Of a stretch of DNA of 64,000 bases, positions 26,972-38,034 are shown in pieces (the stretch's first letter is position 1; each line of letters starts with the position of its first letter). This DNA comes from Archangium lansingense (lineage in GTDB: Bacteria; Myxococcota; Myxococcia; Myxococcales; Myxococcaceae): the NCBI RefSeq assembly GCF_026626635.1, contig NZ_JAPNKA010000001.1, forward strand, positions 6,324,001 through 6,388,000, read 5' to 3'. The notes below the pieces were generated by a model. That model made no database searches. It had not been told where the DNA came from and saw only the letters and a program-made list of their open reading frames with translations. The position numbers and the translations under genes were made by a program.

Positions 26972-27883
26972 GACCCGGGGCGGTGGTGAGGCACTGGGGG
27001 GTGGAGCGAAGGCGTCGACCACTCCCTGGGCCACCGCTGCGGCGAAGGCCTCCAGGGTGCGTTCCTCGCGCCAGCGCGCCACCTCCTCGAAGTCGAGCGC
27101 GTGGTGCGTCTCGATGATGATCGAGGGCATGGGTGGCGTGCGCAGCACGAAGATGCGCTGTCCGGGCAGGTGACGGCTCACGAAGGTCCCCGCCTGCTCG
27201 GAGTCGGGGGCATAGAGGCCCACGTAGTCCTCGCCGCCATAGGGCAGGAATCCCGCCTCGCCCATGCGCCGGGCCAGTGTCCGGGCGAGGGTGAGCCGCC
27301 GGGACAACAGGGGCTCGGCGGTGTCATCGGCGTAGAGCACGCTGTAGCCGGGGGCCGAGTCATTTCTCAGGCACCAATGCTCCTCCGGTGACCCCCGCCA
27401 CCAGCTCGTCTCACCCCGCGAGTCCGAGTGGATGCTCACGAAGAGCTGTGCCCGCCAGCGCTCCGCCTCCTCGAGCCGAGTCTGGTACGTGGGCCGCTCC
27501 CCGGACTTCCGGCTCAGCTTCACCAGGAAGTGCCCCGTGGCCTCCAGCCGCTTCGCCAGATCCTGGGCCACCCGCAGCGTGTGAGCCTCCTCCGGCTCGC
27601 AGGTGACGGAGGTGTTTCCCTCGTTCCCGGGCGCGCCGTGTCCCGCGTCCAGGTAGAGGCGCTTCTTCCCGAAGCCTCGGGGGAACTCCACTTTCGCCAC
27701 CGTGAGCGGGGCGCTCGCGGCGGGCCAGCGGGGTGGGGCCTCTGGCGCCGGGGCAGGGGTGGCGATCACGGCGGGGGCGGGGGTGGCCTCGGGCGGAGGG
27801 GGTGCGGCCCGGGCCTGCTCCTCGCAGCCGGCGGCGGACAGGGCCAGGCCCAGGAGCAGCGGCCACGCGGGTCTCTTCTGCAT
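26942..27883 (-). CDS. N-acetylmuramoyl-L-alanine amidase family lipoprotein
   Basis: A 313-residue secreted hydrolase of the Amidase_3 zinc family, predicted to cleave the amide bond between N-acetylmuramic acid and the stem peptide. The ATG at 27883 follows a GGAG-type ribosome site and opens a lipoprotein signal (LLLGLALSAAGC), so I prefer it to a longer upstream GTG frame. A Pro/Ala-rich spacer follows. The catalytic part shows LDAGHG (zinc His), an acidic residue in CEPEEAHTLRVA, FVSIHSD (second zinc His) and SIIIETHH (catalytic Glu candidate). As a lipoprotein it would act at the periplasmic face of an envelope membrane. Its last 30 bases overlap the convergent NRPS end. It is transcribed in the same direction as lon but is separated from it by a strong hairpin. 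Confidence 0.85.
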   Translation of the reverse strand: MQKRPAWPLLLGLALSAAGCEEQARAAPPPPEATPAPAVIATPAPAPEAPPRWPAASAPLTVAKVEFPRGFGKKRLYLDAGHGAPGNEGNTSVTCEPEEAHTLRVAQDLAKRLEATGHFLVKLSRKSGERPTYQTRLEEAERWRAQLFVSIHSDSRGETSWWRGSPEEHWCLRNDSAPGYSVLYADDTAEPLLSRRLTLARTLARRMGEAGFLPYGGEDYVGLYAPDSEQAGTFVSRHLPGQRIFVLRTPPMPSIIIETHHALDFEEVARWREERTLEAFAAAVAQGVVDAFAPPPSASPPPRVSTRATLPAP

Positions 27884-27934
27884 GTCTCCTCGGACCCCGG
27901 TCGGCCGCTCGGCGTTCCCACGTGAGCGAGGGGA

Positions 27935-27977
27935 AATGACAACGGGCAGGCCCCCGTGAGGGAACCTGCCCGTCATT
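27935..27977 (-). terminator. Hairpin terminator between lon and the amidase gene
   Basis: CGGGCAGG (27943-27950) pairs with CCTGCCCG (27965-27972). With a three-base bulge the stem extends through AATGAC/GTCATT. It lies just past the lon stop codon. There is no long T tract, so the terminator role is inferred. Confidence 0.6.
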
Positions 27978-28004
27978 CTACTTCAGCCCTGACTCAGGAC
28001 CGCG

Positions 28005-30482
<2,478 letters not shown>

Positions 30483-30742
30483 GTAGTCGATGCCTCGGTT
30501 TCCAGCCCGGCCGGACAGCTTCCGAGCCGGTAGAACTACTCAGTTGTCGATCTTCTGTGAGAGTTGACCCAACGTAGCAACCAAAACGCACATGGCAAAC
30601 GCGACCTGTGTTTTTCCTGTAGGCAGTCGGGTGCCGGACGGTTGCTCGCACATCCCCCGGAGGTGGGGCATGTTAAGCGGCCCCCCCCCTTTGTTGCGGC
30701 GCGGCGAGTGCTACATCCGGCCGCGTTCCAGGAGACCCCCCT

Positions 30743-31954
30743 ATGCATCCCATCCGCTCGAGCGCGCTGCTGGCCGTCGCCCTGTGGGGCGTGGCGTGTA
30801 CCTCTCCGGTGGAGGAGCCGGGCTCTACGCTGCCCGGCCAGTGTCAGGTGGACGCCCCGCTGATCTCGGCACAGAAGACGGATCTGCTCTTCGTCATCGA
30901 CAACTCGGGGTCGATGGCCGAGGAGCAGCAGGCCATCGCGACGGAGCTTCCCGCGTTCCTGGACGAGCTACAGAGAGGTAACGACGTGGAGCAGGACTTC
31001 CGCGTGGGGGTCATCACGACGTCGGTGTACCTGAACGCCTTCTATGATAACCGCGAGCAGTTCACGGAATTTCCCGATCAGGCGGGGCGGCTGCAGCCGA
31101 TCCCGGACGAGCTGGGCCGGCCCACGGCCGAGCGCTACCTGGACGAGGGAGATCCGGATCTGCTGGCCAAGTTCCGTCGCCTGGTGAAGGTGGGGACGAG
31201 CGGCAGTGGCCAGGAGACGCCCTTCGAGGCGGTGAGGCTGGCGGTGACGCCGCCGCTGTCCACGAGGCCGGTGGGGGAGGGGGGGAACGGGGGCTTCCTG
31301 CGGGATGGGGCGCGGCTGTTGGTGGTGGTGGTCTCGGACGAGGAAGATTGCAGCACCACAGAGAGGCCGCCGAGGGTGTTGCTGACGGAGGACACCAGTG
31401 TGGACCTGTGCAGCGAGCAGGCGGATCGGCTGACGCCGGTGCAGGAGTACGTGCGGCTCTTCCGGAACCTGGATGACGGGAGGGGGTCTGCGCGCGAGGT
31501 GCTTTGGGCGACGATTGGCCCGGTGGCGCTGGGGGACAAGAGGGCCGAAGCGGTGCAGGACCGGACGCCGCAGGGAACGGTGGTGCGCAACGTGGATTGC
31601 CCGACCTCGTATGGACCGGGATTCCGGCAGCGGGAGATGGCGGAGCGGTTCGATTCGGGGCTGAAGAACCTGGACTCCGTCTGCCGAGCGAGCTTCCGAG
31701 AGACGCTGGTGTCCATCGCGACACTGGCGAGGACGTCCCAGAGCATCGAGGTGGTGAACCTGCCGGATGCGAGGTTGGCGCAGGTGCTGGTGACGCGGGA
31801 GGACGGCACGGTGCAGACGTGCAGCGTGGCGGGGCGCGATCTGACGTACGAGCCGGCGGCGGAGGGGAGGGCGGCGCGCCTGTACTTCCAGTCCTCGTGC
31901 GAGAGGAGGCCGACGGACAAGAAGCTGGAAGTGAAGCTGCTCTGCGCCAACTGA
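30743..31954 (+). CDS. VWA-domain lipoprotein
   Basis: A 403-residue lipoprotein with a signal peptide ending in a lipobox-like LWGVAC, followed by a von Willebrand factor A domain. The metal-ion adhesion motif DNSGSMAEE (about residues 53-61) is intact, and an acidic SDEEDC segment near the middle fits a further MIDAS position. Several cysteines (CSTTE, DLCSEQ, NVDCPTS, SVCRAS, QTCSVAG, SSCERR, KLLCAN) suggest disulfides and an extracytoplasmic location. The ATG follows AGGAGACCCCCCT. VWA lipoproteins of this style are common in myxobacteria, with roles in adhesion or protein assembly; the specific role is unknown. Two palindromic repeats lie directly downstream. Confidence 0.85.
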   Translation: MHPIRSSALLAVALWGVACTSPVEEPGSTLPGQCQVDAPLISAQKTDLLFVIDNSGSMAEEQQAIATELPAFLDELQRGNDVEQDFRVGVITTSVYLNAFYDNREQFTEFPDQAGRLQPIPDELGRPTAERYLDEGDPDLLAKFRRLVKVGTSGSGQETPFEAVRLAVTPPLSTRPVGEGGNGGFLRDGARLLVVVVSDEEDCSTTERPPRVLLTEDTSVDLCSEQADRLTPVQEYVRLFRNLDDGRGSAREVLWATIGPVALGDKRAEAVQDRTPQGTVVRNVDCPTSYGPGFRQREMAERFDSGLKNLDSVCRASFRETLVSIATLARTSQSIEVVNLPDARLAQVLVTREDGTVQTCSVAGRDLTYEPAAEGRAARLYFQSSCERRPTDKKLEVKLLCAN

Positions 31955-31975
31955 CCAACCCCCCTGGCCCAACCA

Positions 31976-32010
31976 CCCCTCTCCCCCCGGGAGAGGGACG
32001 GGGTGAGGGT
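31976..32010 (+). repeat. Intergenic palindromic element, copy 4
   Basis: Same 35-bp core as the NRPS copies (CCCCTCTCCCCCCGGGAG, then AGGGACGGGGTGAGGGT). The shared tail (CCCAGGTTGAGC) also matches the NRPS flanks. It lies 21 bases after the VWA gene and can form a hairpin. Confidence 0.9.
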
Positions 32011-32040
32011 ATCTAGACCCCAGGTTGAGCCCGTGCATGC

Positions 32041-32075
32041 CCCCTCTCCCTCTGGGAGAGGGCTGGGGTGAGGGT
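32041..32075 (+). repeat. Intergenic palindromic element, copy 5
   Basis: A second, slightly different copy in the same orientation, 30 bases after copy 4, with a CTCTGGG centre and GGCTGGGG in place of GGACGGGG. Confidence 0.9.
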
Positions 32076-32178
32076 ATGTGTGCCACCCCCTGCGTAACCC
32101 CCCGGAAACAGTAAAAAAGAAGCCGTCCGGTTGATCACCAGGCGACATTTCCTGGCGCATGTCAGAGCGCCCGGCATA

Positions 32179-32195
32179 CTGAACCTCGTTTCAGG
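32179..32195 (+). promoter_or_regulatory. LexA-box-like palindrome upstream of imuA
   Basis: CTGAACCTCGTTTCAGG is an imperfect palindrome 23 bases before the imuA start. By hand it matches 14 of 17 positions of the Myxococcus xanthus LexA consensus as I remember it (CTRHAMRYBYGTTCAGS). SOS control of imuAB is usual in other bacteria, so the site is plausible. Confidence 0.55.
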
Positions 32196-32218
32196 TCTGG
32201 TGGGGGACGAGGGACGTG

Positions 32219-33070
32219 ATGAGTGCGACGGCCGAGAAGGTGTCGGTGACGGTGGAGGCGCTGAGGGAGCAGATCCGCCGGTTGCAAGCGGCGCCGAGGA
32301 AGTACCTGGCGGCGCTGCGGACGGGGGTGGAGGCCTTCGACGAGCTGCTGCCTGGGGGAGGGCTGCCATTGGGGCAGGTGGTGGAGCTGTGGGGTGAGGC
32401 GGCCTCGGGGAGGACGAGCCTGGCGCTGAGGGCGGTGGCGTCGGCGCACCGGGAAGGGCGGCTGTGCGCGTACGTGGATGGACCTGGGGAGCTCTACCCG
32501 CCAGCGGCGGTAGCGGCGGGGGTGGATCCCACCCGGCTGCTGATCGTGCGTCCGAAGACGGCGGAGCAGCTGGCGTGGTCGGCGGTGCAGCTGGTGAGGA
32601 GCGGAGCCTTTGCGTGCGTGGTGTTGGATCTGACGCGGGGCCCGAAGGGTGGGGGTGCGGTGCGTCTGTCCCCGGCGGAGGGCAAGCGGCTGATGGATGC
32701 GGCGGGGCGAGGGGGGAGCCTGCTGCTGCTGCTGACGGCGCCGGAGGCCCCGGGGGACGGGATGATGCGGCTGCGCACCGAGGCACAAGATGACGAGGGC
32801 CTGTCGGTGGAGGTGGTGCGAAGCCGGCAGGGAGGAATCGGCTCGCGGGCGATGGTGCCGTGGCGGGCGCTCTATCCGGAGCTGGCGGGAGGCGAGTCCC
32901 CATGGGGGGCGGAGCTGCCGCCGGCGGAGGACGTGACGGTGCCGGAGCTGCCGCGGGAGGAACGAGCCCCGAGCGAGGGCCACCGGGGAATCATGTGGCA
33001 GCGCCCGGGCCGGGACGGACCGATGCCGTCGCTGCGCGCGAGCCTGGATGCGGGCACGGCCCTGCACTGA
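32219..33070 (+). CDS. imuA: ImuA, RecA-like mutasome accessory protein
   Basis: A 283-residue RecA/SulA-like protein of the ImuA family, a partner of ImuB in damage-induced translesion synthesis. The N-terminal helix (VEALREQIRRLQAAPRKYL) leads to TGVEAFDELLPGGGLPLGQVVELWGEAASGRTSLAL, whose GEAASGRTSL is the ImuA-style P-loop. A Walker-B-like strand (CVVLDLT) follows. The C-terminal part is basic and low in structure (GIMWQRPGRDGPMPSLRASL). A GTG one codon earlier is an alternative start; the ATG has better spacing from GAGGGAC. imuB follows 21 bases downstream, so the two form an operon. The third mutasome gene, dnaE2, is not in the window. Confidence 0.85.
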   Translation: MSATAEKVSVTVEALREQIRRLQAAPRKYLAALRTGVEAFDELLPGGGLPLGQVVELWGEAASGRTSLALRAVASAHREGRLCAYVDGPGELYPPAAVAAGVDPTRLLIVRPKTAEQLAWSAVQLVRSGAFACVVLDLTRGPKGGGAVRLSPAEGKRLMDAAGRGGSLLLLLTAPEAPGDGMMRLRTEAQDDEGLSVEVVRSRQGGIGSRAMVPWRALYPELAGGESPWGAELPPAEDVTVPELPREERAPSEGHRGIMWQRPGRDGPMPSLRASLDAGTALH

Positions 33071-33091
33071 GGCGAGGGGAGGGGAACGGAC

Positions 33092-34603
33092 ATGCGGCTG
33101 GGGTATCTGCACTTCTCGCGCTTCCCGGTGCAGCGCAAGGTCATCGAGCTGCCGGAGCTGGCGGGCAGACCGTTCGTGCTGGTGGAGGAGGTACGAGGCC
33201 AGCAGCGGGTGGCATGTGCATCCACGAGCGCGCTGAAGGCGGGCGTGCGGCAAGGGATGACGCTCACGGCGGCGACGGCGCTGGAGCCATCGCTGAAACA
33301 CTTTCCCTACCGGCCGGAGGAGGAGCGGAGGGCGCTGGTGGGCATTGGCGAGATGCTGATGTCGCTGGCGCCGGGCTTCCAGCTGTCGGAGCCGGACGGG
33401 CTGTGGTTCGACGCGGGGGCGGCGCACCTGGTGAAGGGGGAGGAGGGGCTGTGCGCGAAGGTGCTGGCGCTGTGCTCGGAGCTGGGCTGGAGGGGCCGGG
33501 TGGTAGTGGCCTCGGAGAAGTTCACCGCGAGGGCGCTGGCGCGGCATGGGGCGCCGCGGATGAACGTTGTGCCGGAAGGAGAGGGCGCGCAGGCGCTGGC
33601 GCCGCTGCCGCTGAGTGCCCTGGAGGGCCCGGAGCAGACGGCGTTCGCGGCGCTCGGGCTGACGACACTGGGCGAGGTGGCAGGGCTGCCGGTGGGGGCG
33701 GTGACGGCGCGAGGCGGCGCGGCGGGCATGCGGGCGCACACGCGTTGTCGGGGAGGGGATGAGACCCCGTTCATCGCGGAGGTACTGGAAGAGGTACTGG
33801 AGGAGCGGCTGACGCTGGAGTGGCCGGCCGAGTCGCTGGAGCCGCTGCAGTTCGCACTGAAGACGGTGCTGGACCGGCTGTGCGGACGGCTGAGCGGCCG
33901 GAAGCGCGCGGCGGTGCGGATGAACCTGACGTTGAAGCTGGACCCATCGGGGCAGGCGGTGGTGCCGCTGACGCTGGCGAGGCCGACGGCGCAGGCGAAG
34001 ATGCTGTTGGAACTGACACGGCACCGGCTGTCGGACGTGCGGCTCGAGGGGCCGGTGGCGGGGCTGCTCCTCCGGGTGGAGGAGGACTGCGAGGACCGGG
34101 GCCAGCAACTGGCGCTGGGGGACGCCCCCGAGGGAGACGCGGCGCTGGAGGTGGTGCTCTCGCGGCTGGCGACGGCGCTGGGAGAGGATTCGCTCTTCAT
34201 GGCGGCGCTGGAGGACACGCATCGGCCCGAGGACGCATATGCGACGCGGACCTTCCGGCCACCGCCGATGCGGCGCGGACTGGAGGGGGAACTGCTCCAG
34301 TCAGTGGAGGCGGCGGAACCGGTGCCCGAAGTGATGAGGGAGAGGCCCTCGCGGATGCTGGGGAATCCGACCACGATCGACGTGGAAATGACGGCCTCAG
34401 GGGAACTGCTGGCGGCGAGGCTGGGTGGGCGGAGGCGCCGGGTGATGGCGCTGGTGGGCCCGGAGCGGCTGAGTGGGGACTGGTGGGACGCGAGGCCGTA
34501 CAGCCGCGACTACTACCGGGTGCACTTCGAGGGACTGGGACCAGCGTGGGTGTTCCGTGACGCGAGGGACGGGCGCTTCTACCTCCAGGGCCTGTTCGAT
34601 TAG
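33092..34603 (+). CDS. imuB: ImuB, catalytically inactive Y-family polymerase-like protein
   Basis: A 503-residue DinB-like protein of the ImuB family, which links ImuA, the replicative clamp and DnaE2 in mutagenic repair. The N-terminus (MRLGYLHFSRFPVQRKVIELPELAGRPFVLVEE) lacks the acidic catalytic residues of true Y-family polymerases (the usual DxD-type start is YLHFSRF here), as expected for ImuB. Finger and palm-like sequence (AGVRQGMTLTAATAL), a helix-hairpin-helix-like region (LGLTTLGEVAGLPVGAV) and a little-finger region follow. QQLALG at about residues 343-348 resembles the clamp-binding motif of ImuB proteins. The C-terminal domain (RDYYRVHFEGLGPAWVFRDARDGRFYLQGLFD) is the usual ImuB end. 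It runs right up to the convergent DUF4239 gene. Confidence 0.9.
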   Translation: MRLGYLHFSRFPVQRKVIELPELAGRPFVLVEEVRGQQRVACASTSALKAGVRQGMTLTAATALEPSLKHFPYRPEEERRALVGIGEMLMSLAPGFQLSEPDGLWFDAGAAHLVKGEEGLCAKVLALCSELGWRGRVVVASEKFTARALARHGAPRMNVVPEGEGAQALAPLPLSALEGPEQTAFAALGLTTLGEVAGLPVGAVTARGGAAGMRAHTRCRGGDETPFIAEVLEEVLEERLTLEWPAESLEPLQFALKTVLDRLCGRLSGRKRAAVRMNLTLKLDPSGQAVVPLTLARPTAQAKMLLELTRHRLSDVRLEGPVAGLLLRVEEDCEDRGQQLALGDAPEGDAALEVVLSRLATALGEDSLFMAALEDTHRPEDAYATRTFRPPPMRRGLEGELLQSVEAAEPVPEVMRERPSRMLGNPTTIDVEMTASGELLAARLGGRRRRVMALVGPERLSGDWWDARPYSRDYYRVHFEGLGPAWVFRDARDGRFYLQGLFD

Positions 34604-35359
34604 CTACTTGCCGTGGATGGCGCGCTGTGTCCGTTCCATGCTGCTCTGGTCCACGCGAATCAATCCACTTCGCGGCGAATCCAGGTCCAGCACCAATGTT
34701 AGCGCGCAACTGATGACCATCGGAAGAATCACCAGCATCATCGCCGCTCGCGAAGGCATTGCCAGTCCCACGATGAACGTGGCCGCGAGCGAGAAGAAGA
34801 TCAGCATCGCCCACGCCGCATGGGGAATGTGGTTCTCCAGCGCCGCCGTGCGCTTCTCGCTCACGTCGATCGTCTCGTTCAGCGTGGTGATGTAGTTCGC
34901 CATCAGCGCGTCGCGCCGCGCATCCGCTGCTTCGGATGCGGTCTGCCACAACTGTTGCTGCAACTCTCCGGCCTTCCGCAGCGCCTCTTCGTACGCGGTC
35001 TGGTCCGTCCCAGCAGAGAAGAACCGCACGCGCGCGTCCACATAATTCGGGAGCAGTGCGCGCGTCTGCGACCGTTGCGGCTCTGGCAGAAGCGATGTTC
35101 GCAGCCAGGTGGTGCCGATGGAATTGGCTTCTTCCACCTCCAGTTGATGTCGTGTGTCGTACCGCGACAACGCCATCGAGAAGGTGAAGCCGAGCAGCAG
35201 CGCCAGCATGCCCAGCACGGATGTCTCCAGCGAACTGAAATGCTCCTTGTGCTCCTGTGGAATCAGGCCGGGCTTTCGTTCACGCAGGAACGCTCCAGCC
35301 CATCCCGATGCGAGCAGAAGCACGAAGCACAGCGGAAGAAACAAGGCAGGTCTGTTCAT
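34604..35359 (-). CDS. DUF4239-family membrane protein
   Basis: A 251-residue inner-membrane protein that looks like the bestrophin-related DUF4239 family. It has an N-terminal membrane segment (ALFLPLCFVLLLASGWAGAFL) and a second one with LLGFTFSMALSRYDTRHQLEVEEANSIGTTWLRTSLL, the hallmark stretch of the family. A cytoplasmic helical region follows, then two closely spaced C-terminal membrane segments (AWAMLIFFSLAATFIVGLAM and MMLVILPMVISCALTLVLDLDSPRSGLI). The function of the family is not established; ion transport has been proposed from similarity to bestrophin. It lies 31 bases downstream of apbE on the same strand and may be co-transcribed with it, although the two have no evident functional link. 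Confidence 0.8.
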   Translation of the reverse strand: MNRPALFLPLCFVLLLASGWAGAFLRERKPGLIPQEHKEHFSSLETSVLGMLALLLGFTFSMALSRYDTRHQLEVEEANSIGTTWLRTSLLPEPQRSQTRALLPNYVDARVRFFSAGTDQTAYEEALRKAGELQQQLWQTASEAADARRDALMANYITTLNETIDVSEKRTAALENHIPHAAWAMLIFFSLAATFIVGLAMPSRAAMMLVILPMVISCALTLVLDLDSPRSGLIRVDQSSMERTQRAIHGK

Positions 35360-35390
35360 GAGCCCCCCTCCGCGGTCAGTGTAGCCTCGG

Positions 35391-36407
35391 TTACGGGCCC
35401 GGAGTCTTCAGCCGCTTCAGCTTCTTCTCCAATTTGGGCGATACCAACACTTGGTTGTCCGCCGTCACCACCACGGCGGAGGCGCCGTGCTTCTCCGCGA
35501 GCGCCAGTCCCTCCTGGCCTCCGAGGATGAACACGGATTTCGTCAGCACCTCCGCGTCCACCGCGCTCGGAGCGAGCACCGTCGCCGAGCGCGAGGCCGT
35601 TGCCGGGTAGCACGTCCGCGGATCGATGATGTGGTGGTAGCGCTTGCCCTCCAGCACGAAGAAGTTCTCGTAGTCCCCGCTGGTCGAGAACGCCGCGTCG
35701 GAGACCTCGAGCACCGCGAAGACGTTGTCCGGCTCGCCGCGCGGATCCCGGATCCCCACCTTCCACGGCCGGTCCGCCTTCTTCCCCGCCGCGTAGAAGT
35801 CACCCCCGGCCTGCACGAAGAAGTCCTTGAACCCCTGTCCCCGCAGCTTCTTCACCGCCTCGTCCACGCCCCATCCCTTCGCCAGCCCGCCCAGCCCCAG
35901 TTGCATTCCCGCGCGCTTCAGCCGCACCTCGCACCCAGGCTTCCCACCGTTCGCCGCCGGCGCGAACTCCAGGTCCTTGTACGAGATGAGCGCGCACCGA
36001 TCCTTCAGCTCGGCCGCGTCCGGCAGGGCAGGGGATAGGTCCGTCCCGAAGCGCCACATCCCCCGCAGCGCCGCCCACGTCGGATCGAACAACCCTCCCG
36101 TCTGCTCCGCTCCATGCACCCCTCGCCGCAGTGCCGCGCACAGGTCCTCGGGAACCGGCACCCACTCTCCGTCTCCCGCCTTGCGGTTCACCGCCGAGAG
36201 CTCACTGTCCGGGCGCCACTCGTTCATCACCTGATTGACGCGCTCGAAGGCACCGAAGGCCGCGTCGAAGCCCTCGCGCGCTTTCTCCGGAGTGCCTCCC
36301 ACCAGGGTCACCGTTACCGTCGTCCCCATCATCGGACGCGTCTCGGTGCGGACTCGCGGAACGGGTGCGGCGGCCAGGACCATCACCAGCAGGGCACTCA
36401 GCATCAT
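35391..36407 (-). CDS. apbE: ApbE-family FAD:protein FMN transferase
   Basis: A 338-residue exported flavin transferase that moves FMN from FAD onto a Thr of target proteins in the presence of magnesium. Motifs are MGTTVTVTLVGG near the N-terminus, a LGLGGLAKGWGVDEAV flavin-binding stretch, QAGGDFYAAGKKADRPWKVGIRDP, STSGDYENFF, and YHHIIDPRTCYPA with the metal-binding Asp region. The start at 36407 follows AGGAGGAGGGTC; a TTG nine codons upstream is less likely. A hydrophobic N-terminus (MMLSALLVMVLAAAPVPRV) acts as signal peptide, so it works outside the cytoplasm. It is divergent from the operon at 36544-43966, which encodes an FMN-binding protein with a TGAT site, the most obvious substrate. 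Confidence 0.93.
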   Translation of the reverse strand: MMLSALLVMVLAAAPVPRVRTETRPMMGTTVTVTLVGGTPEKAREGFDAAFGAFERVNQVMNEWRPDSELSAVNRKAGDGEWVPVPEDLCAALRRGVHGAEQTGGLFDPTWAALRGMWRFGTDLSPALPDAAELKDRCALISYKDLEFAPAANGGKPGCEVRLKRAGMQLGLGGLAKGWGVDEAVKKLRGQGFKDFFVQAGGDFYAAGKKADRPWKVGIRDPRGEPDNVFAVLEVSDAAFSTSGDYENFFVLEGKRYHHIIDPRTCYPATASRSATVLAPSAVDAEVLTKSVFILGGQEGLALAEKHGASAVVVTADNQVLVSPKLEKKLKRLKTPGP

Positions 36408-36543
36408 GACCCTCCTCCTGTCGGTACCCTCCAATTGACCTCATATCTGGGGCGTAGTACGCCATCCATTCCTGGTTTTGATAATCAATCGCAAAATCAT
36501 CTCCTCCGCTTTCGGCGCGACTGGGGAGACGGGGCAGGGGACG

Positions 36544-38034
36544 ATGACGTCCCGAGCCTTCGCGGGCGCCCTCGCCTTGCTGGTGGGGGCAGGAGTCACG
36601 GCGCGCGTGCTCGCGCTGCCCCGGCTCTTGCCAGACCTGGACGCGGTGAACTTCGCGCGCTCGCTCAGCCGCTTCGACCTCGCCGCGCAGGCCCCGCACT
36701 TCCCGGGCTACCCGGTGTACGTGGCCATGGCCCGGCTGGCCTCGGCCGCCGGGGCCTCCGAGGTGTTGGCGCTGGTCCTGCCCGGACTCGTCCTCGGAGC
36801 GGTGGCCATCGGGGCGCTGGGCCTCGTGCTGCGGCCGTATCTCGGGGCGGCCGGGGCGCTGGTGGCCTCGGCCCTGCTGGCGCTGCTGCCCCTGCCCGTG
36901 CTCTTCGGCGCCACTCCGGGCTCGGATGGGACGGGCCTCGCGCTCCTGGTGCTCGCCGCCTGTGCCGCGCTGATGACGCGCGACTCCGCGCCTCGCGTGG
37001 CGGTGCTGGCGGGCGTGTTGGCGGGCGTGGCACTCGGGGCACGGCCCTCGTTCCTCCCGGCGCTGCTCGGACTGGCCCTGGTGGTTCCTCGTGGCTGGTG
37101 GCTGGCGGCGCTCGCAGGCAGCGGAGCCGGTGTGGTCGCGTGGCTCGTCCCCCTGGTGGCCCTCACGGGCCCGGCTCAACTGCTGCGCATCGGCTCGGGT
37201 TTCCTGCTCGGTCACGCGGGCTCATGGGGCGGCACCGTGGCCGTGCGCCCGGAGCTTGGCTGGCGGTTGGAGCACTTCGGGTTCGACATCTTGGCCGCGG
37301 GCTTCGGGCTGCCCTGGCCCGGCGTGGGCGGTGACTCCGTAGCCGTGCTGGTCGCGCGTCTCCTCCTGTCGCTGTGCCTGACCGGGGCGCTGGTGGCACT
37401 CGTCTACGCAGCGCTCCGTGAGTCGCTGTCCGCTGCCGAGCGCCGGGTGGCCCTGCTGGCCCTGTCCTTTGGCGTCCCCTACGCCGCGTGGATGTTTCTC
37501 GGGCAGAACCTGCTCAAGGCGCGCCATGCTCTGCCCGTGGTGCTCGCGTTGGCGCTCCTGGTCGCGGTGGGCGTGGCGGTGCTCGCTCGCGCCTGGTCGT
37601 CCCGAGTGTCCCTCCCCATGGCCGGGGCCTTGGCCGTGAGTACGGCGGCCGTCATGTTGCCGGTGGCGCTTGAGCAGGGCCGCGAGCCCTCGCCCGCGGC
37701 ACGTCTGGTGGCGCACGTGTCCTCCACGCTGGCCCCCTCCGGCACGCTGCTCTTCACCGGCGAGGAAGCTCGGCTCTTCGAGTACTACGTGCCTCACTTC
37801 CGCGCCGGCCGTCCCGCCACGGGCGAGCAGCTCCGCCGAGAGGTGGAGCGGGTGTCCGCCGCCGGGGCTGACGTCTACGTCACCTCCACCGCTCCGGGGG
37901 CCGAGGCGCTCGCGCCTCACCTGGAGCCCGTGTCGCGCTTCACGTGCGGCCGGCGTGTGCGCTCGCACGCTCACGACATCGTTCTCTTCCACTACCGGCC
38001 CGCGCCGCCGGCTCCTCCCCAGAAGGTCCTCTGA
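36544..38034 (+). CDS. GT-C-like polytopic membrane glycosyltransferase (putative)
   Basis: About 496 residues with roughly ten hydrophobic membrane segments. The first external loop reads LDAVNFARSLSRFDLAAQAPHFPGYPVYVAMARL, the pattern of DUF2723/GT39-type GT-C glycosyltransferases, in which an early Asp acts in sugar transfer from a polyprenyl-phosphate donor. A hydrophilic C-terminal periplasmic part contains LFTGEEARLFEYYVPHFRAGRP. The ATG at 36544 follows GGCAGGGGACG; a TTG start 22 codons upstream would add a non-hydrophobic extension. Its stop overlaps the next start by one base (TGATG), making it the first gene of a long operon that also contains a GT2 enzyme able to make such a donor. 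The substrate is unknown. Confidence 0.65.
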   Translation: MTSRAFAGALALLVGAGVTARVLALPRLLPDLDAVNFARSLSRFDLAAQAPHFPGYPVYVAMARLASAAGASEVLALVLPGLVLGAVAIGALGLVLRPYLGAAGALVASALLALLPLPVLFGATPGSDGTGLALLVLAACAALMTRDSAPRVAVLAGVLAGVALGARPSFLPALLGLALVVPRGWWLAALAGSGAGVVAWLVPLVALTGPAQLLRIGSGFLLGHAGSWGGTVAVRPELGWRLEHFGFDILAAGFGLPWPGVGGDSVAVLVARLLLSLCLTGALVALVYAALRESLSAAERRVALLALSFGVPYAAWMFLGQNLLKARHALPVVLALALLVAVGVAVLARAWSSRVSLPMAGALAVSTAAVMLPVALEQGREPSPAARLVAHVSSTLAPSGTLLFTGEEARLFEYYVPHFRAGRPATGEQLRREVERVSAAGADVYVTSTAPGAEALAPHLEPVSRFTCGRRVRSHAHDIVLFHYRPAPPAPPQKVL

